The notes below the pieces were generated by a model, which had not been told where the DNA came from, made no database searches, and saw only the letters and a program-made list of their open reading frames with translations. 64,000 nucleotides of DNA from Ricordea florida (lineage: Eukaryota; Cnidaria; Anthozoa; Corallimorpharia; Ricordeidae), in assembly GCA_949710005.1 (NCBI GenBank), contig OX453287.1, positions 10,261,805 through 10,325,804 on the forward strand. Reading direction: 5' to 3'. The position numbers were made by a program, and so were the translations under genes. Positions 11,889 to 22,263 of this stretch are shown here, piece by piece. Positions within the stretch are counted from its first letter, which is position 1. Every line of letters starts with the position of its first letter.

Positions 11889-13225
11889 ATGTCAGATATT
11901 CTGACTGATTATAAGAAACAGGAAATAGAGTGGAAACTGAAGCTCACTACAGAGTGTCCCCTGCACTATATAAGACAGCAGAGTGCTCAGGAGTATGAAT
12001 TCCTCTTTTGCATTGAAATACCATGGCCTCTTTTGCATGAATGGAAAAAGCTCCTGGCCACTGCCTGTGTTGCAGATAATACAAAGTACATAGACTTCCT
12101 AAATTTAACTGTTGAGGATGGCTGGTTCAGAATCAGAAGGGACTGCGAACGTGTGGAACAACTGCTATCCAAGAATGCTTTTAGGATAAGTAGTGCCTAC
12201 AAAGAAATCACTGGCAGAAAAAGAAAAGAACTCGATTACAAACTGTACAAAATCAGCATTAGAAGGAATGAGACTGAAACATTAGAATTTGTGACATCAG
12301 AATTGGAAAAATCTCAAGTGGAATTGAAAGAATGGAAACAAAAGTATAATGATCTAGAGGCTGAGAAAAAGAAGCTATATGAGGAAATGAAGCAGGAAAT
12401 AACAAAGCAGAAACAAGAAGTAACTGAATTACCCCAGGTGAGCCATGATTTGGCAGTCTACATTGCAACTCTGGAGAAAAAAGAGTCCTTAAATTGCCAT
12501 GGTAAGAAAATGCATGAAATAGGAACTAGACAACCAGCTAGGAAACTTTTCCATCTCAAAACAAAGGCAGAATGTGCCTTGTGGTTTTGCAAAAGCTTTG
12601 GCCTAGAAGTGGAACAAATCCAACTGCAAGATAAAACAGGCATCTCACATGAGTCAGTTTACAATACACCCACAACCTCCCCTCGTGGATATGGAAACTT
12701 AAGCGAAGACGAGAAAAACAAAGTAGAACAAGTTTTGCTCCTACTTGACAAATTTTGTGTGGGATATGAAGTCTACCATGAACTGTCAATGATTGTCGAG
12801 GGATTACCCAGATCCTATCTTGTTAAGCAGTCAAGGAGTGAGCTAAACAAAACATATCATATCGAAAGGACACCTGGTATGTTTCCAGGTGCGTACATAA
12901 AACTTGCTTCCACCCTTTCTGATCATATAAAGCAACTCCTTACGACAAGCCAGAACTTAAAGGGAGTAAAATACAAGTCAAACTGAGTGGAGATGGGGCA
13001 AGAATGTCTCGCACAACAAACTTTATGCTCATGTCATTTACTTTATTACAGTTAAATGAGAGTGTTATGAGTTCTAAACACAACAGAACTGTGGCCATAA
13101 TCAATGGGCCTGAGAAGTACAGCACTTTAAAAACTTCACTTTCCCCACTCTTTGATGAGGTTAACGAGCTCATCAGGAAAAGCACCAAGACAAACTTTAC
13201 ATCGATGGGCAAAGATACAGACCAG
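11889..13225 (+). pseudogene. RAG1/CMC-like transposase-family gene, 5' half
   Basis: A clean frame from ATG 11889 to 12986 (365 aa) has a long charged coiled coil (about residues 125-200) and a conserved-looking C-terminal part with YGNLSEDEKNKVEQVL and YHELSMIV. A one-base frame change near 12980 moves to a frame reading [16 protein letters not shown], then [18 protein letters not shown] and [19 protein letters not shown] donor-like site is at 13228. The family continues at 18690 (GGDLKFLL onwards), so this gene was cut by a LINE. The SGDG Asp, a later C-x2-C and DDLH give the order seen in RAG1/Transib-type DDE transposases; that relation is inference. I recall the family as unnamed and multi-copy in corals. 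Confidence 0.6.
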
Positions 13226-13299
13226 GTAAATAACTGTCAATATTTAATTATCCACTGCCGTCAGGCTTACCGCTACAAAAATACTTGAAGTGTCTTGAC

Positions 13300-13609
13300 T
13301 GGAGCGGGTCCCAGATTAAGTATATTTTATGTGTAATTTAATCAGTGTACTTGTATATGTATATGTTAGTCTTTGCCGTCTCTGTTTTTATCGTATTTAC
13401 ATAGTTTTTTCGTACATTTACTGCTCAAATATTCTGTTCCTTGTTTTGACGATATGCAAATCGCAATATTCTGTTTTCTTACAGCTACCACTATCTAATT
13501 GTATTAACCACAAAAACCTAGGTCAGCGCTTTCTAATTAAAATATACAATCTTCCCTCTTTTTCTTCTGCGATCCCACAGATGTCCCTATTCTTCGCCGA
13601 GAAAACATT
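13300..13609. other. AT-rich sequence before the LINE endonuclease
   Basis: No coding signal. It is either intron of the interrupted gene or the 5' region of the L1-like element, whose recognisable endonuclease begins at about 13610. Confidence 0.35.
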
Positions 13610-16117
13610 AGTAATTGTAAGCTAATTTCGTTGAATGTAAGGGGCATAGGTATCTTTACGAAAAGGAAAGTGATCTTTACTTGGTGTCGAAAACAGAAGG
13701 CAGATTTTATTTTCTTACAAGAAACCCATTCAAAAAAAGACTCGGAAACGCGCTGGAAAAATGAATGGGAGGTGAGATTGTTATGTCACATGGCAGCTCT
13801 AATTCATGTGGCGAAGCAATTCTTGTCAATAAAGGTGTTGATTGTACAATTCATTCTGAAATTGCGGACCCTTTGGGACGGTATGTCATTCTCAAAGCAG
13901 AGTTCGAAGACAAAATGTATGTCTTGATTAACATTTACGCGCCCAACAAAGACAAAGATATTGTAAACTTTCTTAATAATGTACTTATGACTTTGCGAAG
14001 GAATAACTTGGATGAAGAAGAAAATATTGTCATAGGTGGAGATTTCAATTGTCCCCTAAACCTAGTTCTTGATAAGAGGGGAGGTCACTTAACTCCAAGA
14101 AAATCAGTTGTAGACACTATCGAGCGCCTACAAGAAGAACTAGATCTTGTAGATATATGGAGAGTTAAGAACCCTACAAAAAAAAGTTTCATGTGGAGTC
14201 AAACTTCTCCTCTGATTTTTGTCGCTTGGATTTCTGGCTAATTTCAAACTCCCTTCATGACTTAGTAAAAACAACAGATATTATTCCAGCAGTCAGAACG
14301 GATCATGCAGCAATTTCTCTTAAACTTGTTAACACACTAAATGACCTTAAAGGTCCCGGTTTTTGGAAATTGAATTGTTCCCTTTTGGATGACGAGGACT
14401 ATGTAAAAGATATCGAAGAGAGAATACCAGTTTGGTTAGCTGAAGGTCGCGATGAATTGTCGGAAAGTCAAAGCATTTGGGATTGGTTTAAGTACAATAT
14501 AAGAATTCACTCAATTCAGTATTCGAAAAGAAAAGCACGAGAAAGAAATGAAAGAGAGAAAATTCTTCAAGAAAAATATACCAAAGCAAAGAATATTTTC
14601 GAAGCGGACCCAACTGATTTAAATGCAACTATTCGTAATGCTGCTAAAGGTACGCTGGAACTATTTTATGAAGAAAAAGTTAAAGGAATAATTATTCGTG
14701 CACGAGCGCGTTGGCACGAGCACGGTGAGAAAAGTACCAAAAATTTTTTAAATCTAGAAAAACGAAACCATATTAAAAAGCATATGAGGAAATTAGATAT
14801 TAATGGTTCAATTTCTACGGATCCGTCAAATATTCTCCCTGAACAACGAGGCTTTTACCAAGAACTGTACATGAGCAAATGTAGGAATACAGACAATTTA
14901 AATGCGATCGCAGCTTTCTTAAATGATCTGAATATTCCTAAACTTCTGGAGGAACAAAAGATATCATGTGAAGGTAAAATTACTTCAGAAGAATGTGTTT
15001 TGCTCTTAGACAGTTTTCAAAACAATAAAACTCCTGGGAATGATGGAATCCCCATCGAATTTTGGTCATTAATTAGTGAACCTTTCATTCAATGTGCAAA
15101 CGAATGCTTTGAAAAGGGTGAAATGGCATGCTCTCAAAAACAAGCAGTCATAACACTTATTGAAAAGAAAGGAAAAGACCGCTCCTTTTTGGAAAACTGG
15201 CGTCCGATTTCTCTGGTAAATGTTGATGCAAAAATCATGTCGAAAGTTATGGCCACGAGAATGAATAATGTCTTGCCAGACATCATCCGCCATAATCAAA
15301 CTGGGTTTATAAAGGATCGTTATATAGGGGAAACAGTATGATCGATTTTCGACATAATGGACTACACAGCCAAGGAAAACACCTCCGGTTTATTGATTTT
15401 TATAGATTTTCATAATTAAGGTTACCGTAAACCTTCGCTGGTGTCTTTAGCCAAAAATTATTACCGCGCTGTCTTAAATACAACCACTACAAATTATATA
15501 TCAATGTCAAGGTTATAGAATGCTCTATTCGATAAAAATTGTTTCGCTTCAATTGTTCTTAATAGTAAGGCGAGCGCGACCTAAAAGCACGAAACGACCG
15601 ACGTCCCTTTGAGCGAATTTATCGGGTATCAAACTCAACCGCGTAAACAAAACTACTGCATTATATCATTCACAAGGCATCAATCATCAAAACCATGTCA
15701 GGGATTTCCGTTTTTTAAAATTGATCTCCCGCAATGGTCATTGTTGTGAAAGGTATCGGTAAATTTTTGATCATCAAAATTGACAGAAAAATTGCGAAGC
15801 AACCAATGGGAATATCAAAAAAGCCTCACACGGTGTTAAAGATTAGTGCCTTGTGATTTGTATAATGCAGACGTTTAGATTCTGCGGTCGAATTCCATAC
15901 ACGATAAATTCGCTCAAAGAGACGTCAGCCGTTTTGTGCTTGTGGGATGCACTCTCCTTGCAGTTTGAAAAAGTAAGAGCGAAACAATTTTTTGGCGGAT
16001 AGTGCACTTAATTAGCTCTTTATTGATATATAGTTTGTGGTTGTTGCGTTTTAAGCAGCGCGCAGATGATTTTTTTCGCGAAGGACACTCACGAAGGTAT
16101 ACGGTTGTATCACCGCT

Positions 16118-16292
16118 AAATGTAATAAACAACGCTAAATGTAATACCAACCGTACATGTAATAAAAAATAACTCTAAATGTAATACCAACCGCAAATGT
16201 AATAAAAAATAACTCTAAATGTAATAAAAATCAACCCTAAATGTAATAACTTACCCAACCGTAAATGTAATACAAGTTAACCTCAAATGTAA
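16118..16292. repeat. Left array of ~20-bp CTAAATGTAATA repeats
   Basis: Nine diverged copies, among them GCTAAATGTAATAAAC and GTAAATGTAATACAAG, mirrored on the other side of the foldback element. Confidence 0.85.
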
Positions 16293-16754
16293 TAACAGTG
16301 TTAAAAGCTCCCTTACAGTTACCGGGCATCACTTTAAGTCTTGGTGTTTTTATGTAAACATTGTCAAGGTTCTGCGTAGTTCCGATCTAAGCTTCAGTGC
16401 CGTAGCAAGGGGAGGGGCCGGGCGGGGCCGGGCCGTTTCAAGATACAGAGACAGTCAGTTTACTGTTTTGTAATTGACGTTGCAAGCGTTATACTCTCTT
16501 CAATGTGCACTGGTTTACTGAGACAGTGTAGGAAGTAAATAATTCGCGATATGCGTAAATCACAAATAGCTCTTGGAGAACGCTGGCCAATACCCGTATA
16601 GGTATTGTACGAGAGTAACGACCTGGGGGTAATCTGCTCCTAACGGTTTAGTTAGTAAAAGGGATCAACCGTGATTGGGTAATCCGATAATCTATTGAGG
16701 TGATATCATATCACTGATGATATTGATGCCATTTACGCACCTTTGTAACGTGTT

Positions 16755-16955
16755 ATTACATTTTAGGTTAACTTGTATTACATTTACGGTTGATCGACTT
16801 ACTATTTTTAGTGTTAAATTGTATTACATTTACGGTTAGGTAAGTTATTACATTTAGGGTTGATTTTTATTACATTTGCAGTTAGTATTACATTTAGAGT
16901 TAATTTTTATTACATTTACGGTTGGTATTACATTTAGCGTTGTTATTACATTTAG
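16755..16955. repeat. Right array of ATTACATTTA repeats (inverted)
   Basis: Nine diverged copies of ATTACATTTACGG-like units, the reverse complement of the array at 16118-16292. Confidence 0.85.
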
Positions 16956-17689
16956 CGGTGATACATACGGTAACCTTAAGGCATTTGATAGCTTGGAACG
17001 GAATTTTCTTCAAACCTGCTTAGAGGCATTTAATTTCGGTCCCAATTTCGTTCGATGGGTAGAGACTTTCTGAAAACATACAAAGTTGTGTTATCAACAA
17101 TGGTATCACCTCAAGTTATTTTAAAATTGAAAGAGGAGTTAGGCAAGGAGATCCACTCTCTCCATATCTTTTCGTTTTGGCGGTTGAAACTTTGGCTATT
17201 GCAATTCGACAGAACTCGATGATAAATGGTATCACTATCGGTAAGAATGAGACAAAGTTGCTTCAATACGCAGACGACACCACTGCAGTCCTTTCAGACA
17301 TCGCCTCGGCTCAAGCTCTTTTCAGACTGCTATTTGACTTTGAGAAGCTCTCAGGTCTGGCAATTAATCCCACTAAAACTGAAGGAATGTGGATTGGATC
17401 TTTGAAAGAAAATAAAACGAAACCCCTTGGCATTAAATGGCCTGATGAGCCGATTAAGGACTTAGGTGCATATTACTCTTATGATCCGAAATTACTGCAA
17501 GAGAAAAACTTTATAGAAAAACTGGACAGCGTTAAAAAACTCGTAAATATCTGGTCTTCAAGGGGTCTTCCTCTTTATGGGAAGGTACTTTTTAAGTCCA
17601 AATGTAAATTGTATGACTCCTTGGCAATGTTATTGCAAGTTTGTTCAAATATTTTTGCCAAATTTGAATTTTAGCTGTAAAGAAAGCAC

Positions 17690-18689
17690 TTCAAAATGTA
17701 TTGATTTTGGACCTCAAATGCGCAGGTTGAACTCTGAAACGATATCAATTTGCGGCGGTATTTGGGGGGATTTCTGAGAGTTGCTCAAACGTTTGAGTTT
17801 CGCAAAAGAAACAGCATTGAAAAATTTAGCATGGGAGTCACTGTTGAAGTTGACAGTCAAAGGAATTGTTTGGTGATGTGCCTCAATCAAATGGTGGGGT
17901 TTGCGATAACAAGCTTTCGGCCGAGGAACTTCCCGCCAAGTTTCTTAAAATCTTTCTATGATATTTCAATAAGCTTATGTATGAACGAATTATTTGTTGC
18001 AGCTTGTTGTTAAGATATGAAGTGTAGAATTTGAGGGAGATTTTGTATGCATTAAGCGACATGCATGTACAAAGTTAATTTTGCGTACTTGTTCTTTTAA
18101 CTAAGGGAAGACGGAGTTCGTGCGGGTCCTGGAAAACCTGGAAAATCCTGTAATTTTACTGTGGCATTTTCCAGAACTGGAGTCCTAGAAAAGGGTTGCT
18201 GGTCCTGGAAAGTTCTGGAAATCTGTTGAACTCGATTGTAAACACTGGAGGGAATTTTGCTCAATGCATCCATAAGAAGAATTTCGATGTCCTCATCCTC
18301 AGTGTCGAACAAATGAAGAAGAAGCATATCATTGCCGTGCTTTCTAAAGAAAGAATATTCCTAAAGTAAAATTTTGGATACATTTGATAGACTTTATTAA
18401 ACAATTCAGTCAAGTTATTTCAGAGGAAAAAGAGCCAACCTCGCCACCGTAGCCGCCATCTTTGTAAACAATCCTTACCAATCCCCGGGCTTTAACTCTT
18501 CGGGTATCTTAATCGAAATAGTCATGCACATAAACATTTTACAGGTACGGGTACACTACCCGTACCCGTACACCGATATCGGGGTATCTTAAGGTCTCTA
18601 ATGTAAATTATTTCTGTGTAAGCGTAAAATTGTATTTTGTTAGTGTAAGCACCTCTTTTATCAGTATGAATAAAAAAAAAAACAAAAAG
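17690..18689. other. Degenerate spacer with CCTGGAAA-type repeat
   Basis: Mostly without coding sense. Bases 18120-18230 carry repeated CTGGAAA and TTCCAG words, some in opposite orientation, such as an old non-autonomous transposon would leave. A minus-strand frame at 18327-18097 (HLFDTEDEDIEILLMDAL) has a Harbinger-protein flavour that I cannot support. Bases 18541-18585 hold tandem TACGGGTACAC/TACCCGTACCCG words. Confidence 0.35.
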
Positions 18690-19428
18690 GGAAGGCATCA
18701 TGTCTTTTGATGGACAGGATGTTGAACTACAATTTTTCTTGGGGGGAGACTTAAAATTTCTGTTAATGATCATGGGAATTAATTCGGCAACCGCAGACTA
18801 TGCTTGTCTGTGGTGCAAGATCCACAAAGACAACCGTTGGGACACCAGCAAGCCTTTCAGCCACTACAATGATGTCCCCCAGTGGAGACCTCTGGAGGAG
18901 ATCAAGCAGATGTGCCATTCTAAAGACAACTTTGGATGTATACATGAACCACTCATTGATATTCCCCTGACCAATGTTATCCCTGATGATTTACATTTGT
19001 TGTTACGAATCACAGACAAACTGCTACAAAACATCATTGATGAAGTGTTAGAGAGAGATGCTGTTGCAGATTTTTCAAAACCAAGGGGCCAACCAAAGGG
19101 AATTCATCTTTCAGAGCTTGTAAAGGCAATCAATTCTTTGGGGATTTCCTTTGCTATATGGAACAAAAGAAATGCTGATGGATCAGAGAGTCAGGTGAAA
19201 GACTTCACAAGTCTTCTCGGAACTCAAAAGAAGAAACTCCTCACTGAGCTACCATCAAAATTTCACGAATTTCTCAATCCTAATACTTGTGAAACAGTGA
19301 AACAAATCTGGGCTGATTTTAAAGATTTGTATGATACGATTTCAGATTTCAGTTTGTCCAGTACTGCTGCAGATACCATTTTCCTTCAGGGCAAAGCATG
19401 GGTTGATCTGTTTTGCTATGGGACCTAA
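18690..19428 (+). pseudogene. RAG1/CMC-like transposase-family gene, 3' part
   Basis: The frame reads [20 protein letters not shown], then a C-x2-C zinc motif with nearby His and Trp ([12 protein letters not shown]), then the acidic/His block [17 protein letters not shown] (residues about 85-105), [13 protein letters not shown], and [21 protein letters not shown]. It continues the family seen at 11889-13225 with only a few residues missing between, so the two were one gene before the LINE insertion (or are exons of it, with the LINE in an intron). The frame stops at 19428 after [10 protein letters not shown], short of the expected C-terminus, where the final catalytic Glu would be sought. Family and continuity are well supported; catalytic assignment is inference. 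Confidence 0.6.
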
Positions 19429-21975
19429 AGGATCAAGAGAGAAAAAAGGGTCAGTACACTAAGAGGAAGCTGGAGTACTACTACTAATAATAATAACTAG
19501 AAATACGACTCCCGCAAAAACCTCGCGAAGCTAGTTTTTGAAGAAGTCACAATGCTTTTATATTTTATTTTTTATTTGATATTTTTCATGTTAGGGTAAT
19601 CCCCATTATTTTATTTGTTACGCTGTGTTTGGTACACAATTAGTGACACCTGGTGCAAATTACATGATCAGTATACTGCACAACGGAGTGCTTAAAAATT
19701 GACCTTTATTTAGCTCTTTCACTGCCACTGAGAGTGCACCAGAGGGAATAGAAGTAAAATTATTATTGATTCTCTTGACAGGGAATACAGAGTCGATGAG
19801 GTATCACAATAATATTCACTTAACACAAATTGAAAATGATTGTAAATCTTTTGCAGGTGAAATTTTGAAGAGTTGATATGAATGCTTGTGTTTACCACGG
19901 TGTAAGAACCTGTGTTTTTTTTTTTTAGTTTTATTTTCTTAGTCTGAGTCTACTGCTTTGTCTTCTTTGTTGTACATCACTTTTAAACACAATATGTTCT
20001 TACACCGAGGATGAGTTGAATGCTCCAATTATTTTTTATTTATGTTTTTTGTTATTATATCAACAGAAGTGTGAGATACAATGTCATTACATAAAATAAA
20101 AATTGTGGGTAAAACAATTGGATTCTACAAAAACTTTAAATAAAGGTTTGGTAATAGTGAGTGCCGACTGTATAGTATGTGGTCGTGCTATTTTTAGGTC
20201 ATCTCATAAAAACAATACATGTAAGAAAGAGTTATTGAAATCTTAATATGTTGATAAAGATTGCTTCACTACATAGTCCTGTAAAAAATAATGTTAAATC
20301 AACATCAATCAGTCAAAAGTGTATACCACATGAAAGTTTAATTGTGCTGTTACAGAAACAGGCAAAATATCCATAACCAACCAGAGAATAGTATATTATT
20401 TTGAATACATGAAAATTTCTATAATAAAAACTGCAGAAGAAAGATTTAATATACGCATGGTATTTCATCAAAAAAGTCATGGCAGGCAAAGGTATTGAAC
20501 TTGTAACCAATGACATATAGTAACGAGAAGCACTATCATTATATTATTATCATTATTATTATCATTACTATTATTATTACTGGTATTGATATTATTATTA
20601 TTGTTATATTTTTTACGTTAACATAATATATTTTTATGGGGTGGGATGCATGATGTCCTAATCTTAGTAAAGGCATTGTTGCTCTACTACTACAAGCAAT
20701 ACAAAAATCTTAATAGGCTTTCCATCAGAGGTGGTAGTAATCAAAACAGCACCAAACAATACCATTTCTTCTTTAAGGCTTAGAATCTAGTGCAGTCATT
20801 TGTCTATAAATTTTGTGTGGAAAATCATTGAAAGCATAGGGCATTTAGGAAACTTGAAACACTTAATTGTTACTACATACAGCACACTTGCAATGAATAT
20901 ATGAGAAAGATCATAAACATTTTGGCATTACAAAATTTATTTTCTTCTTTATAAAGTTTTTCCAGTGTAAAAGGTTAACTGTATGTTGTGGTTGTTATGA
21001 AATATTGATATTTGACATGATGATCATAAAAATAAAGTAAACAGCAGAAAGTAACAAAGTTAATATGTTATGTCTAACTTTTCAAATTAAGGCTTGAATG
21101 AACATTTCATTTGTGAAAAAAGGGCAGCGGTTCTAGATAGCAATATTATCAGGGGAGGGGGGGGTCATTGCACTCTAAGGTAAAACTGACCCATTGTGAA
21201 AAGGCTATGAAACTTGTTGTCTCTACGCAATATTATTGAAGCCTTTCAATCAGAGAATACATACATATATATATAGCAAAGAGAAATACTACTCAGAATT
21301 CAGTAATCACATTTGCTTTATTTTGAAATGATCGCATTGATCACTGATAATATTGCAGAACCAGTACTTTATAGTAACACAGGGTATATATTCTGTTGAA
21401 AATGTTTAACAGAACTGCTAGATCAAGAAAATTTACAATATTTTCACTGTTGCAATGATATCAGATGACATCGTTATAAATGATTGCTATAACAACTGCA
21501 ACTCTCTGTGTTGGGAATTACTTCAAACTGGAAACGCTATCGTTTTATTATGAAAAATACCTATTTACATTCTCTTGTAATCTGTTGGTCGTCTTCTGAT
21601 TCCGTTTTTAGACTAATAGAATTATTTTCCAGAGATATCTCCAATCGTTGAAGTCGTTCTTACTCGGTGTCCCTTCTAAGTCGTTTTGCTAAATGTACTA
21701 CGCCAATATATTTCGTTATGTAATCGTTCACTCATGTCCTGTATTTCCATCAATAATACATTCAAATTCAAAACTAACTTGATTGAATTCCTAGTCCTTT
21801 TCCCTGCTGTTTCGTTTGCCTTTTTCTGGAGCGAGCAGTTGTTGTCTTGGCTGTTGTTATTCTCCCTGCTGTCGTTTCTCTATCCCGGCTTTGAGTCGTG
21901 CTTTCCCCGTGTTGATTTTCACGGTATTCGAACTTACTCGGCGACGATCTCGAGCTAATCTTTCTTGAATACCTC
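19429..21975. other. Long AT-rich gene-poor region
   Basis: No convincing frame on either strand apart from a weak minus-strand segment at 21958-21857 (RGIQERLARDRRRVSSNTV) directly beside the Gypsy insertion. A G-run lies near 21155. It contains an ATT-type microsatellite (20535-20612) but no recognised element ends or RNA genes. Confidence 0.45.
20535..20612. repeat. Imperfect (ATT)n microsatellite
   Basis: Interrupted ATT/ATC trinucleotide run, including ATTATTATCATTATTATTAT. Confidence 0.9.
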
Positions 21976-21984
21976 GGAGATCAT
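21976..21984. other. Target-site copy, left of Gypsy element 1
   Basis: GGAGATCAT abuts the first LTR base and is repeated exactly at 26571-26579 after the other LTR. Nine matching bases is longer than the 4-6 usual for this class. Confidence 0.7.
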
Positions 21985-22137
21985 TGTGGTGTTTCGGGCC
22001 CAAGTAGAATAAAAGATTCCGGCACTTAAACAATGATAACAATTTTTATTTCTCTGTCTCCGAGCACATGCTCCCGTTCTGCATCCCATAATGCACTAGG
22101 GATCATGTGACTCACACGTCACAATAGAAACACTACA
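21985..22137 (-). repeat. 3' LTR of Gypsy element 1
   Basis: 153 bp; it is the 3' LTR because the element is read on the minus strand. It includes the AATAAAAG word on the plus strand. Confidence 0.92.
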
Positions 22138-22150
22138 TCTCCCCCTAAGT
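22138..22150 (-). other. Polypurine tract of Gypsy element 1
   Basis: Minus-strand reading TTAGGGGGAGA directly before the 3' LTR, the expected primer for plus-strand DNA synthesis. Confidence 0.7.
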
Positions 22151-22263
22151 TATTACAAATGTTAGTACTAGAGAAAAACTAAATGAAAGGTATTACGAAC
22201 CTAATTGAAGTCTTTAAAACAAACATACAGTCTCTCTCTTAATGTCTCTTGCACAATCTAAAA

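Larger units (their letters stand above)
15416..16979. mobile_element. TTAA-flanked foldback element with mirrored AAATGTAAT arrays
   Basis: TTAA at 15416-15419 and 16976-16979 flanks a 10-bp inverted repeat, GGTTACCGTA at 15420-15429 and TACGGTAACC at 16966-16975. TTAA duplications are typical of piggyBac-type integration, but no transposase is present. About nine copies of an AAATGTAATA motif lie at 16118-16292, and about nine in the opposite orientation at 16755-16955, in matching order, so 16085-16292 can pair with about 16750-16977. The segment 15430-16085 has no partner and may be a separate piece. It interrupts the LINE RT, so it is younger than the LINE. Confidence 0.72.
13610..17680 (+). 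pseudogene. L1/Tx1-type LINE (endonuclease + reverse transcriptase), multiply broken
   Basis: An APE-type endonuclease starts at about 13610 (SLNVRGIG, FLQETHS), moves by frameshift into 13765-14241 (NIYAPN, GGDFNCPLN), and shifts again near 14205 (AVRTDHAAISL). The reverse transcriptase follows in 14193-15341: PGNDGIPIEFWS, NWRPISLVNVDAKI and QTGFIKDRYIGE. An in-frame TGA is at 15339. The RT is then cut inside its FIDF/KAFDS motif by a foldback element (15416-16979) and resumes with KAFDSLE, the RQGDPLSPYLF region in another frame, and YADDTTAV near 17270. The last frame ends at 17674, so the 3' end is lost. It lies inside the RAG1/CMC-like gene in the same orientation. Confidence 0.82.
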
